64,000 nt of DNA from Xanthomonas hydrangeae. GTDB taxonomy: Bacteria; Pseudomonadota; Gammaproteobacteria; Xanthomonadales; Xanthomonadaceae. A program made the translations under genes and the position numbers. Where the stretch lies: the NCBI GenBank assembly GCA_905142475.1, contig LR990730.1, positions 1,612,001-1,676,000 on the forward strand, given 5' to 3'. Numbering within the stretch: the stretch's first letter is position 1; each line of letters begins with the position of its first letter. A model generated the notes under the pieces. The model made no database searches and had not been told where the DNA came from. It worked only from the letters and a program-made list of their open reading frames with translations. Of the stretch, positions 9,265 through 18,926 are shown one piece after another.

Positions 9265-11367
9265 TCAAGCCTCGATAAACAACGCGCGTACCGTGCTACG
9301 CGCGGCATCCAGCGAAAAATGCTGCGCCACGTTGCGCAAACCGTTGTCGGCCAGTCGCTGCCATAGCGCTGCATCCTGGTACAGGCGCACGATCGCAGCG
9401 GCGAAGGCGTCGGCGTTATCCGCTACGCATACATCTTCGCCATCGCGCAGATGCATGCCTTCCACTGCGCAGGTAGTGCCGACCACTGGCTGCCCATGCG
9501 CCATGCTCAGATTGATCTTGCCCTTGACGCCGGCGCCGAAGCGCAACGGCGCCACCGCGATGCGCGCAGTGTCCATATACGGCACCAGATCCGGCACATG
9601 TCCGTGCAATTGCACGCCCGGGCACTCGTCGGCCAAGAGCTTCAGTGCCTCCGGCATATCCGCACCGATGCAGTGGAAGATTACGTCCGGCAACTGCGCG
9701 CGTACTTGCGGAAAGATCGCGCTGATGAACCACTGCACCGCATCCACATTGGGCGGATGCCGGAAGCCGCCGACGAACACCAGGTCGTGACGTTGCGCGA
9801 AGGGATGACCGTTACCGGCCACTTCATGCAGATTGGAGAGCAGGGCGGTGCGGATCTGCGGTGCGTCCGCCTGCAACTGCGTCTGTTCGGCCGCCGAGAC
9901 CAGCAGCGTGACGTCGGTAGCGGCCATGATCTCCAGTTCGCGTAGGCGGGTGCGTTCTGCCGCGCGCAACAGGTTGGCATCGCCGGCCAACTCGGCGCCG
10001 CGGCGTTCGCGCAGGTAATGCAGATCGACGGTGTCGAACAGGGTGCGCGCCTGTGGTGCGTACCGCTCCAACAACGGCAGGCAGGCATGCGCAACGTGAT
10101 GGCGTACCAGCAGCACCACCGCAAAGCGCGCGCCATGTGTGCGTAGCCAGCTGCCGATGCCCTCCAGGAACGGCGCGTACCAGACTTCCACACCCAGTTG
10201 CTGCAGTGCCTGCGTGTGTCGCCCGGCGTGTTCGCGGCGGGTGGGCACGAACACCACATGCGCGCCTTCTTCGCACAGCAGGCGGATCAGATTGAACTGC
10301 CGCAACGAGCCGGAATCGCGGTCCGGCTGCGGCACGCTCTCGTCCAGGATCAGTACCTGGCGTTGGCTGCGATGCAGCAGCGCAGGCGCAGGCACGGCGC
10401 CGACCGGCAACTGCATTGCCAGCGCCTGCAGCCATTTTTCGGCGAACACGGCTTGATTGCGGACCTGATACGCCTTCACCCCGGTGCGGGTGTCGGTGCC
10501 GTTGCTGGTGCCTTCGTCATGCACCACCACACTGGCCGGCTGCACCAGCACCCGATACCCGGCCGCGCGTACCGCAAAGGCCAGGTCGGTATCTTCGTAA
10601 TACGCCGGCATGTAGCGGCGATCCAGCCCGCCCAGGGTCTGCAGCAACGCGCGTGGCAGCGCGATCGCCGCGCCCGAGCAATAGTCCATCGCCCGCACAT
10701 AGGCGTAACGCGGATCGTCGGCCGATTCGAAGCGGCCATAGCTCCAGGCGCTGCCATCGGCGAACACCACGCCGCCGGACTCCTGCAGGCGTCCGGCCGG
10801 ATACACCAGTTGCGCGCCGACCATGCCGGCGGTGGGATGCTGCGCGAACGTGTCGATCAGCCGATCCAGCCAGCCGGGTTGCGGAATGGTGTCGTTGTTG
10901 AGCAGCACCACGTAGTCGCCGCGCGCCAGTGCGATGCCGTCGTTGCAGGCGGCGATGAAACCGCCATTGCTGGCGCGGCGGTGGTAGTGCAGCCCTTGCA
11001 CCTGCGGCAGCTGCGCTTCGGTGGCATCGCTGCTGCCGTCGTCCACCACCACAATCTCCACATCCAGCTGCGGTGGATGTGCGGCCAGCGCACGCAAACA
11101 GGCAAGCGTGTGTGCGATGTGGTCGTAGACCGGAATCACCAGCGTCACGCGCGGCGTGGCGCTATGCGGCACCGCAAACGCGGCAAACGGTGCGGGGTCC
11201 GGCAACCACAGCGGCGTGCCGAGCGCGACCGGCGGCGCCTGCGTGTGCACGCGAATGCGCTGCCAGGTGGCGCGCCAGCCGCGTGTGCGCATGCTTGCCA
11301 CGCTGCGGTGGATCAGCCCAAGCACGCGATTGAACAGATAGCGTGCATCGGCCAGGGACATCGACAT
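9265..11367 (-). CDS. two-domain glycosyltransferase (GT2 + GT4-like)
   Basis: A 700-residue protein from the ATG at 11367 (or 11361). The N-terminal domain (about residues 70-300) is a GT-A family 2 transferase: VTLVIPVYDH, VVVDDGSSDATE (DxD-like) and LLNNDTIPQPGWLDRLI, then the ED acceptor motif YYEDTDLAFAVRAAGYR. The C-terminal half (about 330-700) is a GT-B, family 4-like domain with DLVFVGGFRHPPNVDAVQWF and a nucleotide-sugar site RFGAGVKGKINLSMAHGQPV. Such fusions usually build rhamnan or other surface polysaccharide chains in the cytoplasm. It stands alone rather than in an LPS cluster, so its acceptor is unknown. Further in-frame codons upstream to 11571 look non-coding. Confidence 0.88.
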   Translation of the reverse strand: MSMSLADARYLFNRVLGLIHRSVASMRTRGWRATWQRIRVHTQAPPVALGTPLWLPDPAPFAAFAVPHSATPRVTLVIPVYDHIAHTLACLRALAAHPPQLDVEIVVVDDGSSDATEAQLPQVQGLHYHRRASNGGFIAACNDGIALARGDYVVLLNNDTIPQPGWLDRLIDTFAQHPTAGMVGAQLVYPAGRLQESGGVVFADGSAWSYGRFESADDPRYAYVRAMDYCSGAAIALPRALLQTLGGLDRRYMPAYYEDTDLAFAVRAAGYRVLVQPASVVVHDEGTSNGTDTRTGVKAYQVRNQAVFAEKWLQALAMQLPVGAVPAPALLHRSQRQVLILDESVPQPDRDSGSLRQFNLIRLLCEEGAHVVFVPTRREHAGRHTQALQQLGVEVWYAPFLEGIGSWLRTHGARFAVVLLVRHHVAHACLPLLERYAPQARTLFDTVDLHYLRERRGAELAGDANLLRAAERTRLRELEIMAATDVTLLVSAAEQTQLQADAPQIRTALLSNLHEVAGNGHPFAQRHDLVFVGGFRHPPNVDAVQWFISAIFPQVRAQLPDVIFHCIGADMPEALKLLADECPGVQLHGHVPDLVPYMDTARIAVAPLRFGAGVKGKINLSMAHGQPVVGTTCAVEGMHLRDGEDVCVADNADAFAAAIVRLYQDAALWQRLADNGLRNVAQHFSLDAARSTVRALFIEA

Positions 11368-11462
11368 CGCGTTGAAACTCCAGCTTAAGTCAAAGGGTCC
11401 GGCTGACCACAACCACCACAGCGCTGCGCTAGACTCGCCGGACTCTACATTCTCGCATCCCT

Positions 11463-13910
11463 GTGCCCCGACGCCACGACGACCACGACGCTCCCGACGA
11501 TTTCGAGGACGACACCAACGAGCAAGGCTCCCGCTGGCAACGCAGGCTGATTGTCTGGGCCTTTGCGGCATTCGCGCTGGCGCTTGGTTTTCTGATTCCC
11601 TACACGGTGTATCTGAACAAGCAGGTCACCCAGCGTTTTGGCGAGCTGCGTTGGCAGATCCCAACCCGCGTGTACGGGCGGCCGTTGGTGCTGGTGCCCG
11701 GCGATGCGCTGGATGCGGCCACCTTGAAGACCGAGCTGGATGCAGCCTCGTACCGTGACGACGGGCAAGCCAAGCTGGCCGGCACCTACCAGCAGGACGG
11801 CAGTCGCTTCACCATCGCCAGCCGCGGCTATATCGATGTGGACGGGCGCGTGCCCGCGAAGCGCGTGGAAGTCAGCCTCTCCGGTGGGCGTGTGGCCAGC
11901 CTGCGCGATGCCGGCGATCGCAAGGCGCTGAAAAGCGCGCGTCTGGATCCGGCGCGCATCGCCACGCTGTACGGGCAGAAGCAGGAAGAGCGCCGCCTGG
12001 TGCGCATGGAAGAAGTGCCTGAGCTGCTGGTCACCGGCCTGCAGGCGGTCGAGGACCGCGACTTCAACAGCCACCACGGCATCGATCTCAGCGGCATGGT
12101 GCGTGCGGCCTGGATCATGGCGCGCTCCGGCGGCCAGGTGCGCCAGGGCGCCAGCACCTTGACCCAGCAGCTGGCACGCAGCGGCCTGCTCGGTATCGGC
12201 AAGGAACAGACGGTTACCCGCAAGTTCAACGAAATTCTGTACGCGGTGATCATGGAGGCGCGTTACGACAAGCGCACCATCCTGGAGGCCTATCTCAATC
12301 AGGTGTATCTGGGGCAGCGCGGCGGGCAGGCGATCCATGGCGTGTCCTCGGGCGCGGAGCTGTGGTTCGGCCGCGAACTCAACTCGATGACCACCGAACA
12401 GATCGCCTTGCTGATCGGGCTGGTCAAGGGGCCGTCCTACTACGACCCGCGACGCAACCCGGAACGGGCGCTGGATCGACGCAATTTCGTGCTGGGCAAA
12501 CTGCACGAAAACAACCTGATCGACGCGGCCGAATACAAGCGCGCACTGGCCGAGCCGTTGGGCGTGCCCAAGGAGCCCGGTCTGGTCGCCGCCAACCGCT
12601 TCCCGGCCTATGTGGATCTGGTGCGGCGCCAGCTGGCGCACGATTACCCGGAAGGCGTGCTGCAAGGCGCCGGCATGAGCGTGCTCACCGGCATGTCGCC
12701 GTCCGCGCAGGCGTACGCCGAAGGCGCAGTGACCGGCACCATCAAGCGGCTGGACAACAAGAAGCGCCCGCCGCTGCAGGCCGGCCTGGTGCTCACCGAC
12801 GTGCATAACGGCGACGTGCTGGCGGTGGTCGGCAGCCGCGATGTGGCCAAGCCGGGCTTCAATCGCGCCGTCGAAGCGCAGCGGCAGGTCGGCTCGTTGC
12901 TCAAGCCGTTCGTGTATTTGCTGGCATTGGCCTCGCCGGATCGCTGGGCGCTGTCCAGCTGGGTCGACGATGCGCCGGTGACGGTGCAGCTCAGCCGCGG
13001 CAAGACCTGGTCGCCGGGCAACTCCGACAACCGCAGTCACGGCACGGTGCGGCTGATCGATGCGCTGGCGCATTCCTACAACCAGGCCACGGTACGCGTG
13101 GGCATGCAGGTCGGCCCGGAGCGCATCGCGCAACTGATCCAGGTGCTGGCTGGCATCAAGGCCGACACCAATCCCTCGCTGATCCTCGGTGCCACCGATC
13201 AGAGCCCGTACGGCATGGCGCAGCTGTATCAGTTCCTGGCCGCCGGGGGCGAGATCCAGCCGCTGCATGCGGTGCGCGGTGTGCTCGATCCGCAGGGCAA
13301 GCTGCTCAAGCGCTACGACAAGACCCCGGCGCCGGCGCAGGAGGGCGATTCGGTGGCTGCCAACCTGATCAGCATCGCCCTGCAGCAGGTGGTGAGCGGC
13401 GGTACCGCGCGGCAACTGCTGGGCGATGGCCTGGGCCGGCTGTCGCCGGCCGGCAAGACCGGTACTTCCAACGACGGCCGCGACAGCTGGTATGCCGGCT
13501 ATACCGGCGACCATCTGGCGGTGATCTGGATGGGCAACGACCAGAACGAGCAGACCGGCCTGTACGGCGCCACCGGCGCGATGCGGGTGTGGTCTAGCAT
13601 CTTCGCGCGGCTGCCGAGTGCGCCGTTGAAGGTCAGCGGCAAGGGCCTGGACTGGCAGTGGGTGGATGCGGCCGGCACCGGCGTGACCGACCCCGGCTGC
13701 CCGGGCGCGCGCCAGTTCCCGTTCGTGGTCGGGTTCACGCCGGCCTACGCCCCGTGTGCCGGCAATGCACCGTCGATCGAAGGCGCGCCCGGCGATCCTG
13801 CAGCACCTGCCGAACAATCCGGCGGGGGTGGCTGGCGCCGCTTCTTCGGTCTGGACAAAAAGCCGGAAGAACCCGCGCAAGCGCCTGCCTCGCCCCCGCC
13901 CGCGCATTGA
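11463..13910 (+). CDS. mrcB: penicillin-binding protein 1B (transglycosylase/transpeptidase)
   Basis: A class A PBP that polymerises and cross-links peptidoglycan. The 815-residue protein starts at GTG 11463. Order: acidic cytoplasmic tail (DDHDAPDDFEDDTNEQG), one membrane helix (LIVWAFAAFALALGFLIPY), a UB2H-type domain, then the GT51 glycosyltransferase with EDRDFNSHHGID, GASTLTQQLARS and RYDKRTILEAYLNQVYLGQ. The transpeptidase domain follows, with the SxxK serine in VGSLLKPF, SYN in HSYNQAT and KTG in GKTGTSND. The C-terminus is proline-rich and low complexity. Length and motifs match PBP1B. The lipoprotein gene starts 14 bases downstream, probably co-transcribed. Confidence 0.95.
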   Translation: MPRRHDDHDAPDDFEDDTNEQGSRWQRRLIVWAFAAFALALGFLIPYTVYLNKQVTQRFGELRWQIPTRVYGRPLVLVPGDALDAATLKTELDAASYRDDGQAKLAGTYQQDGSRFTIASRGYIDVDGRVPAKRVEVSLSGGRVASLRDAGDRKALKSARLDPARIATLYGQKQEERRLVRMEEVPELLVTGLQAVEDRDFNSHHGIDLSGMVRAAWIMARSGGQVRQGASTLTQQLARSGLLGIGKEQTVTRKFNEILYAVIMEARYDKRTILEAYLNQVYLGQRGGQAIHGVSSGAELWFGRELNSMTTEQIALLIGLVKGPSYYDPRRNPERALDRRNFVLGKLHENNLIDAAEYKRALAEPLGVPKEPGLVAANRFPAYVDLVRRQLAHDYPEGVLQGAGMSVLTGMSPSAQAYAEGAVTGTIKRLDNKKRPPLQAGLVLTDVHNGDVLAVVGSRDVAKPGFNRAVEAQRQVGSLLKPFVYLLALASPDRWALSSWVDDAPVTVQLSRGKTWSPGNSDNRSHGTVRLIDALAHSYNQATVRVGMQVGPERIAQLIQVLAGIKADTNPSLILGATDQSPYGMAQLYQFLAAGGEIQPLHAVRGVLDPQGKLLKRYDKTPAPAQEGDSVAANLISIALQQVVSGGTARQLLGDGLGRLSPAGKTGTSNDGRDSWYAGYTGDHLAVIWMGNDQNEQTGLYGATGAMRVWSSIFARLPSAPLKVSGKGLDWQWVDAAGTGVTDPGCPGARQFPFVVGFTPAYAPCAGNAPSIEGAPGDPAAPAEQSGGGGWRRFFGLDKKPEEPAQAPASPPPAH

Positions 13911-13924
13911 ATTGGAGTGACCTC

Positions 13925-14452
13925 ATGAACCGACTGCCCCGCCTCCTTGCCCTTTTCGGCGTGCTTGCCGCGCTGTCTGCCTGCGTCAGTGCGCCGCCCG
14001 CGCCGCCGCCGCCGGCACCTGTGGACCCGACCACCCCGACACAGCGGCTGTTGCTGATCGAACGCGAGGCCGGCGTCGACGACACCGAGCTGTCGGTGCA
14101 GCCGCTGCGCGACCCGCAGGTGGACGATCTGCGCGAGACCGCCAAGGCCAAGCGCCAGGCTGGCGATCTGGCCGGCGCCGCTGCAGCACTGGATCAGGCG
14201 TTGGGTCTGGTCGCCGGCGACCCGGCCGTGCTGCAGGAGCGTGCGGAAATTTCCGTGCTGCAAGCCGATTGGCCGGCCGCCGAGCGCTTTGCCAAACAGG
14301 CCATCGAACTGGGTTCCAAGACCGGCCCGCTGTGCCGTCGTCACTGGGCCACCATCGAGCAGTCGCGGATTGCCCGTGGCGAAAAAGAAAATGCCGCCTC
14401 GGCCAAGGTGCAGATTGCCGGGTGCACGGTGCCTGGTGTGAAGCGGTACTGA
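13925..14452 (+). CDS. TPR-containing lipoprotein
   Basis: A 175-residue lipoprotein. The signal sequence ends in a lipobox LSAC (Cys about residue 21), followed by a proline-rich linker (SAPPAPPPPAPVDPTTP). The rest is helical with one to two TPR-like units (KRQAGDLAGAAAALDQALGL, then WPAAERFAKQAIELGS). It starts 14 bases after mrcB, so it may act in the periplasm as an accessory factor of the PBP, analogous in position but not recognisably in sequence to activators such as LpoB. That role is inference from position only. Confidence 0.8.
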   Translation: MNRLPRLLALFGVLAALSACVSAPPAPPPPAPVDPTTPTQRLLLIEREAGVDDTELSVQPLRDPQVDDLRETAKAKRQAGDLAGAAAALDQALGLVAGDPAVLQERAEISVLQADWPAAERFAKQAIELGSKTGPLCRRHWATIEQSRIARGEKENAASAKVQIAGCTVPGVKRY

Positions 14453-14731
14453 TTGCAGTAATCGAGCCGACTGCGCTCACCGCCAGGCGGGCGCGGTCGG
14501 CGCTCGGTGCGGCTGGTGTCACTGCCGCGCAGCGGTGGTTGCAACGCTGCCCCCTGCCGATGTGAATGCTGCTCGCTGCGTTATGCAGGCCGTCTGAGGT
14601 GATGCAGGCACGGGAGGTGGCTGTTGCTGGCGCACTGGCGCTTGTCCGCAATCCATAAAGCGCAACTCCGGCAGCATCACTGCGCACGCGCTAGGCTGTC
14701 GCGCTTCTGTGTCCCGCATCCGTTCGATCCC

Positions 14732-16738
14732 ATGTCCCAACTTGCCACTGCCAGCATCGAGGCGCTCAGCGAGGGCGGGGCGCTCGCGCGTGAGCTCGAT
14801 GCGTTTGCGCCGCGTGCTGCGCAGTTGCGCCTGACCGGCGCCATCGCCGAGGCGTTCGAGCAGCGCGATGTGCTGTTGGCCGAGGCCGGCACCGGGACCG
14901 GCAAGACCTACGCCTATCTGGTGCCGGTGCTGCTGTCCGGGCTCAAGACCATCATCTCGACCGGTACCCGCGCGCTGCAGGACCAGTTGTTCCATCGCGA
15001 TCTGCCGCGCGTACGTGCCGCGTTGGGCATCGGTCTGCGCAGCGCGCTGCTGAAAGGGCGCGCCAATTATCTGTGCAAGTACCGCACCCAGCAGGCGCGC
15101 GGCGAACCGCGTTTTTCTACGCCCGGACAGGTCTCGCAGTTCCATCGCATCGTTGCCTGGAGCGGGCGTACCCAGTTCGGCGACATGGCCGAGATGGAAG
15201 CCCTGCCGGACGACTCGCCACTGCTGCCGCTGGTGACTTCCACGGTCGACAACTGCCTGGGCACCGAATGCCCGTTCTACAGCGAGTGTTTTGTGGTGCA
15301 GGCGCGTCAGCGCGCGCAGGCCGCCGACCTGGTGGTGGTCAATCATCATCTGCTGCTGGCCGATCTGGCGCTCAAGCAGGAAGGCTTCGGCGAGATCCTG
15401 CCCGGCGCGCAGGCCTTCGTCATCGACGAAGCGCATCAGCTGCCGGAACTGGCGGCGAACTTCTTTGGCGAAAGTTTCGGCATGCGGCCCTGGCAGGAGC
15501 TGGCCCGCGATTGCATGGTCGAAGCGCGGCTGGTGGCCGGCGCGCAGGCCAGCCTGCAGGAACCGATTCTCGCTTTGGACGAAGCGTTGCGCGGCCTGCG
15601 CTCAGGCATGGAAGGCCTGCCGCCACGCGGCACGCAATGGCGCGCGCTGGCCAAGCCGCAGGTGCGCGAGGGCTTCGATGCGGTGCTGTCGTCGCTGGCG
15701 CGGTTGGGCGAGTCCCTGTTGCCGTTGCGCGAGGCGTCGCCCGGGTTCGATGGCTGCTCTGCACGCGCGCAGGAAGCGCTCGCGCGGCTGTCGCGGTGGC
15801 TGGGCGAAGATGCGCCGGTGCTGGATTTTGCGCAGGAATTACCGGACACCGTCGACAACGATGTGCTCTGGTACGAGCTGAGCCCGCGCGGTTTCCGCTG
15901 CCAACGCACGCCGCTGGATGTCTCCGGCCCGCTGCGCGAACACCGCGAAAAATCGCACGCGGCCTGGGTGTTCACCTCGGCCACGTTGGCGGTGGGCGGC
16001 GAGTTCGACCACATCGCGCAGCGCCTGGGCTTGAGCGATCCGGTGACCTTGCTGCAGCCCAGTCCCTTCGAATGGGCGCGCCAGGCGCTGTGCTATCTAC
16101 CGCCGAATCTGCCCGATCCGGCGGCGCGCGGCTTCGGTACGGCGCTGATCGCCGCGCTGACGCCCGTGCTGGAAGCCTCCAACGGCCGCGCATTCCTGTT
16201 GTTCGCCTCGCACCGCGCGCTGCGCGAAGCCGCCGAGGCATTGCGTGGCGCGCCGTGGCCGTTGTTCGTGCAAGGTGAAGCGCCACGCGCCACGTTACTG
16301 CAGCGTTTTCGCACTTCCGGCAATGGCGTGCTGCTGGGGTCGGCCAGCTTCCGCGAGGGCGTGGATGTGGTCGGCGATGCATTGAGCGTGGTGGTGATCG
16401 ACAAGCTGCCGTTTGCCGCGCCCGACGACCCGGTCTTCGAAGCGCGCCTGGATGCGATCCGCCGCGAGGGCGGCAACCCGTTCCGCGACGAGCAATTGCC
16501 GCAGGCGGTGATCGCGCTCAAGCAGGGCGTGGGCCGGCTGATCCGCAGCGAGACCGATCGCGGCGTGCTGGTGCTGTGCGACCCGCGGCTGTTGAACAAG
16601 GGCTACGGCCGCACCTTCATGAATTCGCTGCCGCCGTTTGCGCGCACCCGCGAGATCGGCGACGTGCGCGCATTCTTTGGCGTCGCCGCGCCGGTGGGCG
16701 ACAATGGCGTGCGCGCGTTGCCGTTCGGCGACGACTGA
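14732..16738 (+). CDS. yoaA: DinG/YoaA-type ATP-dependent helicase
   Basis: An XPD-like superfamily 2 helicase of 668 residues. Visible: Walker A EAGTGTGKTYAYL (about residue 53), the iron-sulfur cysteines (NYLCKYR and NCLGTECPFYSECF), the DEAH box VIDEAHQLPEL, and the C-terminal helicase motifs VFTSATLAVGG, GSASFREGVDVVG and QGVGRLIRSETDRG. YoaA-type enzymes unwind DNA during repair and replication stress. The ATG at 14732 (MSQLATASIEALSEGG) is chosen over an upstream frame start because family similarity begins there. tsaB follows after 28 bases, a common arrangement in gammaproteobacteria. Confidence 0.92.
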   Translation: MSQLATASIEALSEGGALARELDAFAPRAAQLRLTGAIAEAFEQRDVLLAEAGTGTGKTYAYLVPVLLSGLKTIISTGTRALQDQLFHRDLPRVRAALGIGLRSALLKGRANYLCKYRTQQARGEPRFSTPGQVSQFHRIVAWSGRTQFGDMAEMEALPDDSPLLPLVTSTVDNCLGTECPFYSECFVVQARQRAQAADLVVVNHHLLLADLALKQEGFGEILPGAQAFVIDEAHQLPELAANFFGESFGMRPWQELARDCMVEARLVAGAQASLQEPILALDEALRGLRSGMEGLPPRGTQWRALAKPQVREGFDAVLSSLARLGESLLPLREASPGFDGCSARAQEALARLSRWLGEDAPVLDFAQELPDTVDNDVLWYELSPRGFRCQRTPLDVSGPLREHREKSHAAWVFTSATLAVGGEFDHIAQRLGLSDPVTLLQPSPFEWARQALCYLPPNLPDPAARGFGTALIAALTPVLEASNGRAFLLFASHRALREAAEALRGAPWPLFVQGEAPRATLLQRFRTSGNGVLLGSASFREGVDVVGDALSVVVIDKLPFAAPDDPVFEARLDAIRREGGNPFRDEQLPQAVIALKQGVGRLIRSETDRGVLVLCDPRLLNKGYGRTFMNSLPPFARTREIGDVRAFFGVAAPVGDNGVRALPFGDD

Positions 16739-16766
16739 GCGTCCCCTTCCTGCCTGCGGTCCTGCC

Positions 16767-17489
16767 ATGAAAGTCCTCGCGTTCGAGACCTCCACCGAAG
16801 CCTGTTCCGTCGCGCTGCACGTGGATGGCCGCGTGCTGGAGCGCTTCGAACTGGCGCCGCGTCGCCATGCCGAACTGGCGCTGCCGTGGGCCGAGCAACT
16901 GCTGGCCGAGGCCGGTATCGCGCGCCGCCAGCTCGACGCGATTGCGGTCGGTCGTGGCCCGGGCGCCTTCACCGGCGTACGGCTGGCGATCGGCATCGCG
17001 CAAGGCATCGCCCTGGGCCTTGATGTACCGGTGCTGGCCGTCTCCACGCTGCAAGTATTGGCCTTGCGCGCACCCGCCGATGCGACGCAGGTACTGGCCT
17101 GCATCGATGCGCGCATGGGCGAGGTGTATGCCGGCGTGTTCGAGCGCCACGGCGACACGCTGCTGGAACTGGCGCCGGAAGTGGTCTGTGCACCGGACGC
17201 CTTGGTTCTACCGAATACGCTTCAACGTTTTGCCGGTGTGGGCACCGGATTCGCCGCTGCTGATGCACTGCTGCAACAGCGATTCGCAGCGCAGTTGACC
17301 AGCATCGATGCAGCCGCGCTCCCGCACGCTGCCGATCTGCTCACACTCGCCGTACCGGCGCTGCTGCGCGGCGAAGGCGTGGCGCCGGAGCGGGTCGAAC
17401 CGGCCTATCTGCGCGACAACGTTGCGCTGACCCTGGTCGAGCAGCAGGCCGCACGCGCTGCAAAGGCAGCCGGCGCCAAGAGCGGCTAA
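16767..17489 (+). CDS. tsaB: tRNA t6A synthesis protein TsaB
   Basis: TsaB partners TsaD and TsaE in forming threonylcarbamoyladenosine at position 37 of ANN-decoding tRNAs. This 240-residue protein starts MKVLAFETSTEACSVAL and has the family motif GRGPGAFTGVRLAIGIAQG (about residues 68-86) and VLACIDARMGEVYAGVF. It lacks the metal-binding histidines of TsaD, as expected for TsaB. The gene lies 28 bases after the YoaA-type helicase gene and probably shares its transcript. Confidence 0.94.
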   Translation: MKVLAFETSTEACSVALHVDGRVLERFELAPRRHAELALPWAEQLLAEAGIARRQLDAIAVGRGPGAFTGVRLAIGIAQGIALGLDVPVLAVSTLQVLALRAPADATQVLACIDARMGEVYAGVFERHGDTLLELAPEVVCAPDALVLPNTLQRFAGVGTGFAAADALLQQRFAAQLTSIDAAALPHAADLLTLAVPALLRGEGVAPERVEPAYLRDNVALTLVEQQAARAAKAAGAKSG

Positions 17490-17575
17490 CAACACCTTTC
17501 GAACCCTGTATTGATGGCGGCAAGGTTGCGGATCTGGAAGTTGCAAAACAACTGTCCAACGATTCCAAGGCAATC

Positions 17576-17899
17576 GAGATTTCGAGTCTTAGCGGCATTT
17601 GGATGGAGTCAAAAGCTGAGTCGGTCGAGCGTGCGGCGCCCTCACCGCCCGCGGGACACGCCGCAAGTACGCCCATGTAGGCTCGGTGGCGGCATCCATG
17701 CCGCCACACGGTCCCGCAATCGGTGAGGACACCGCACCAGACAGGTTGCTGGTTGCTCTGTCGAAAGCCATGCATACCGACCATCTCGACGGGTCCTTGC
17801 CCGCCTACCGTCGCGGGACCTTACGCGGCATGGATGCCGCGTAAGAGCCTACATGGATGTACTTGCGGCGTGTCCCGCGATGGTAGGCGGGCAAGGGCC
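17576..17899. repeat. 324-bp double-palindrome repeat, copy 1
   Basis: Fills most of the tsaB-tonB gap (17490-18050), which holds no gene. It contains two large palindromic modules. Module one (about 17630-17735) pairs CGCCCTCACCG with CGGTGAGGACACCG around an inner GGCGGCATCCATGCCGCC hairpin. Module two (about 17791-17899) pairs TCCTTGCCCGCCTACCGTCG with its near-complement ending GGTAGGCGGGCAAGGG, around CTTACGCGGCATGG/CCGCGTAAG. The whole unit recurs in inverted orientation at 39808-40131. It is probably a non-autonomous mobile palindrome. I see nothing recognisable in 17900-18050. Confidence 0.85.
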
Positions 17900-18050
17900 T
17901 TTCAGCCAAGTGGCAGATCGGCAGCTCTGCTTCTGCTCCTCCCAACACAGCCAAGATCTCACGGTCTTAAGGTGGCTGAAAAACCGTCGCGAGCAGTTGG
18001 CAAAAGATGGCGACATATTTGGTCGCATCATCGATCAAACCCACCACACC

Positions 18051-18926
18051 TCAGCGATCGTCGTGCAGCTCGCCGCCGGGCAAAAACAACCATGTGCGCG
18101 TGACCTGCAGGATATCCACATCGTCCTTGGTGCTGGGCAACGGCGGGAACGGCTGCGCCAGCTGCACCACGCGCAGCGCTGCCGCATCCAGCGCCGGGGT
18201 GCCGCTGGAGATCAGCACGCGGCTGCTTTCCACGCTGCCGTCGCGGCGTACGCCCACGCTGATGACCACCTTGCCGCCGAGCCGGCGTCGGCGCGCTTCA
18301 TCCGGGTAATTGAGATTGCCGACGCGCTCGGCGCGGTCCACCCACGCACGCAGATAGTTGGCGTAGGCGTATTCGCGCGTGCTGGCCGAGACGAACTTGC
18401 GATTGGGGCGCTTGGCGTATTGCTCCGAGCGCAGATGCACCTCTGCCGCGAGCCGGGCCATTTCCGCGTCGCGCTGCACGCGTTGCGCATCGGCCGGGGT
18501 GAGCGGGTCGGTCTGCGGATTCGGTTGCGGGGTTGGCACGGTCTGCTCGCCGCGGCGACTGGCGACCACGCGGGTCTGGGTCGGTTCGGGCGCCTGCACC
18601 GTAGTCGCACGCTGCGCCTGCGCTGCCAGCCCGCTGCGGTCCTGCGGCACCACGCCGGGCTGGCTGTCGCGTGGGCGCTGCGCGGTGGCGTGATTGCCGC
18701 CGCCCTGCTGATTGGCCTGGGCCAGGAAATCGGCCTGCTTGGGCGTCAGCGGGGTGCTGGTCTGGCTGAAGATCACATCCAGCGTGGGCACCAGTGGCGC
18801 GTCTTCGCTGACCGCAAAGCCCACGCCCAGGATCAGCACGCCGTGCAGCAGCAACGAGATCACCAGCGTCGTGGTCAGCCGCCGGCGCTCGTCCATGGGG
18901 GCCGGCAGTGCCGCAGCCGCGCTCAT
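18051..18926 (-). CDS. TonB-family energy transducer protein
   Basis: TonB proteins carry proton-motive energy from ExbBD to outer-membrane receptors. The 291-residue protein begins at the ATG at 18926 and has one N-terminal helix (TTLVISLLLHGVLILGVGFAV, about residues 19-39), a long Gln/Pro/Thr linker (about 70-160), and a C-terminal TonB fold: NYPDEARRRRLGGKVVISVG with RRDGSVESSRVLISSG. Its start overlaps the stop of gshB, a pairing that is standard in Xanthomonas. It lacks the long Pro-Lys repeat of canonical TonB and may be one of several TonB paralogues rather than the principal one. Confidence 0.88.
   Translation of the reverse strand: MSAAAALPAPMDERRRLTTTLVISLLLHGVLILGVGFAVSEDAPLVPTLDVIFSQTSTPLTPKQADFLAQANQQGGGNHATAQRPRDSQPGVVPQDRSGLAAQAQRATTVQAPEPTQTRVVASRRGEQTVPTPQPNPQTDPLTPADAQRVQRDAEMARLAAEVHLRSEQYAKRPNRKFVSASTREYAYANYLRAWVDRAERVGNLNYPDEARRRRLGGKVVISVGVRRDGSVESSRVLISSGTPALDAAALRVVQLAQPFPPLPSTKDDVDILQVTRTWLFLPGGELHDDR

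Noticed and set aside
11445..13907. Minus-strand open frame of 820 codons opposite mrcB
   Set aside because: Mirror of the PBP1B gene in the same codon phase; no motif of its own.
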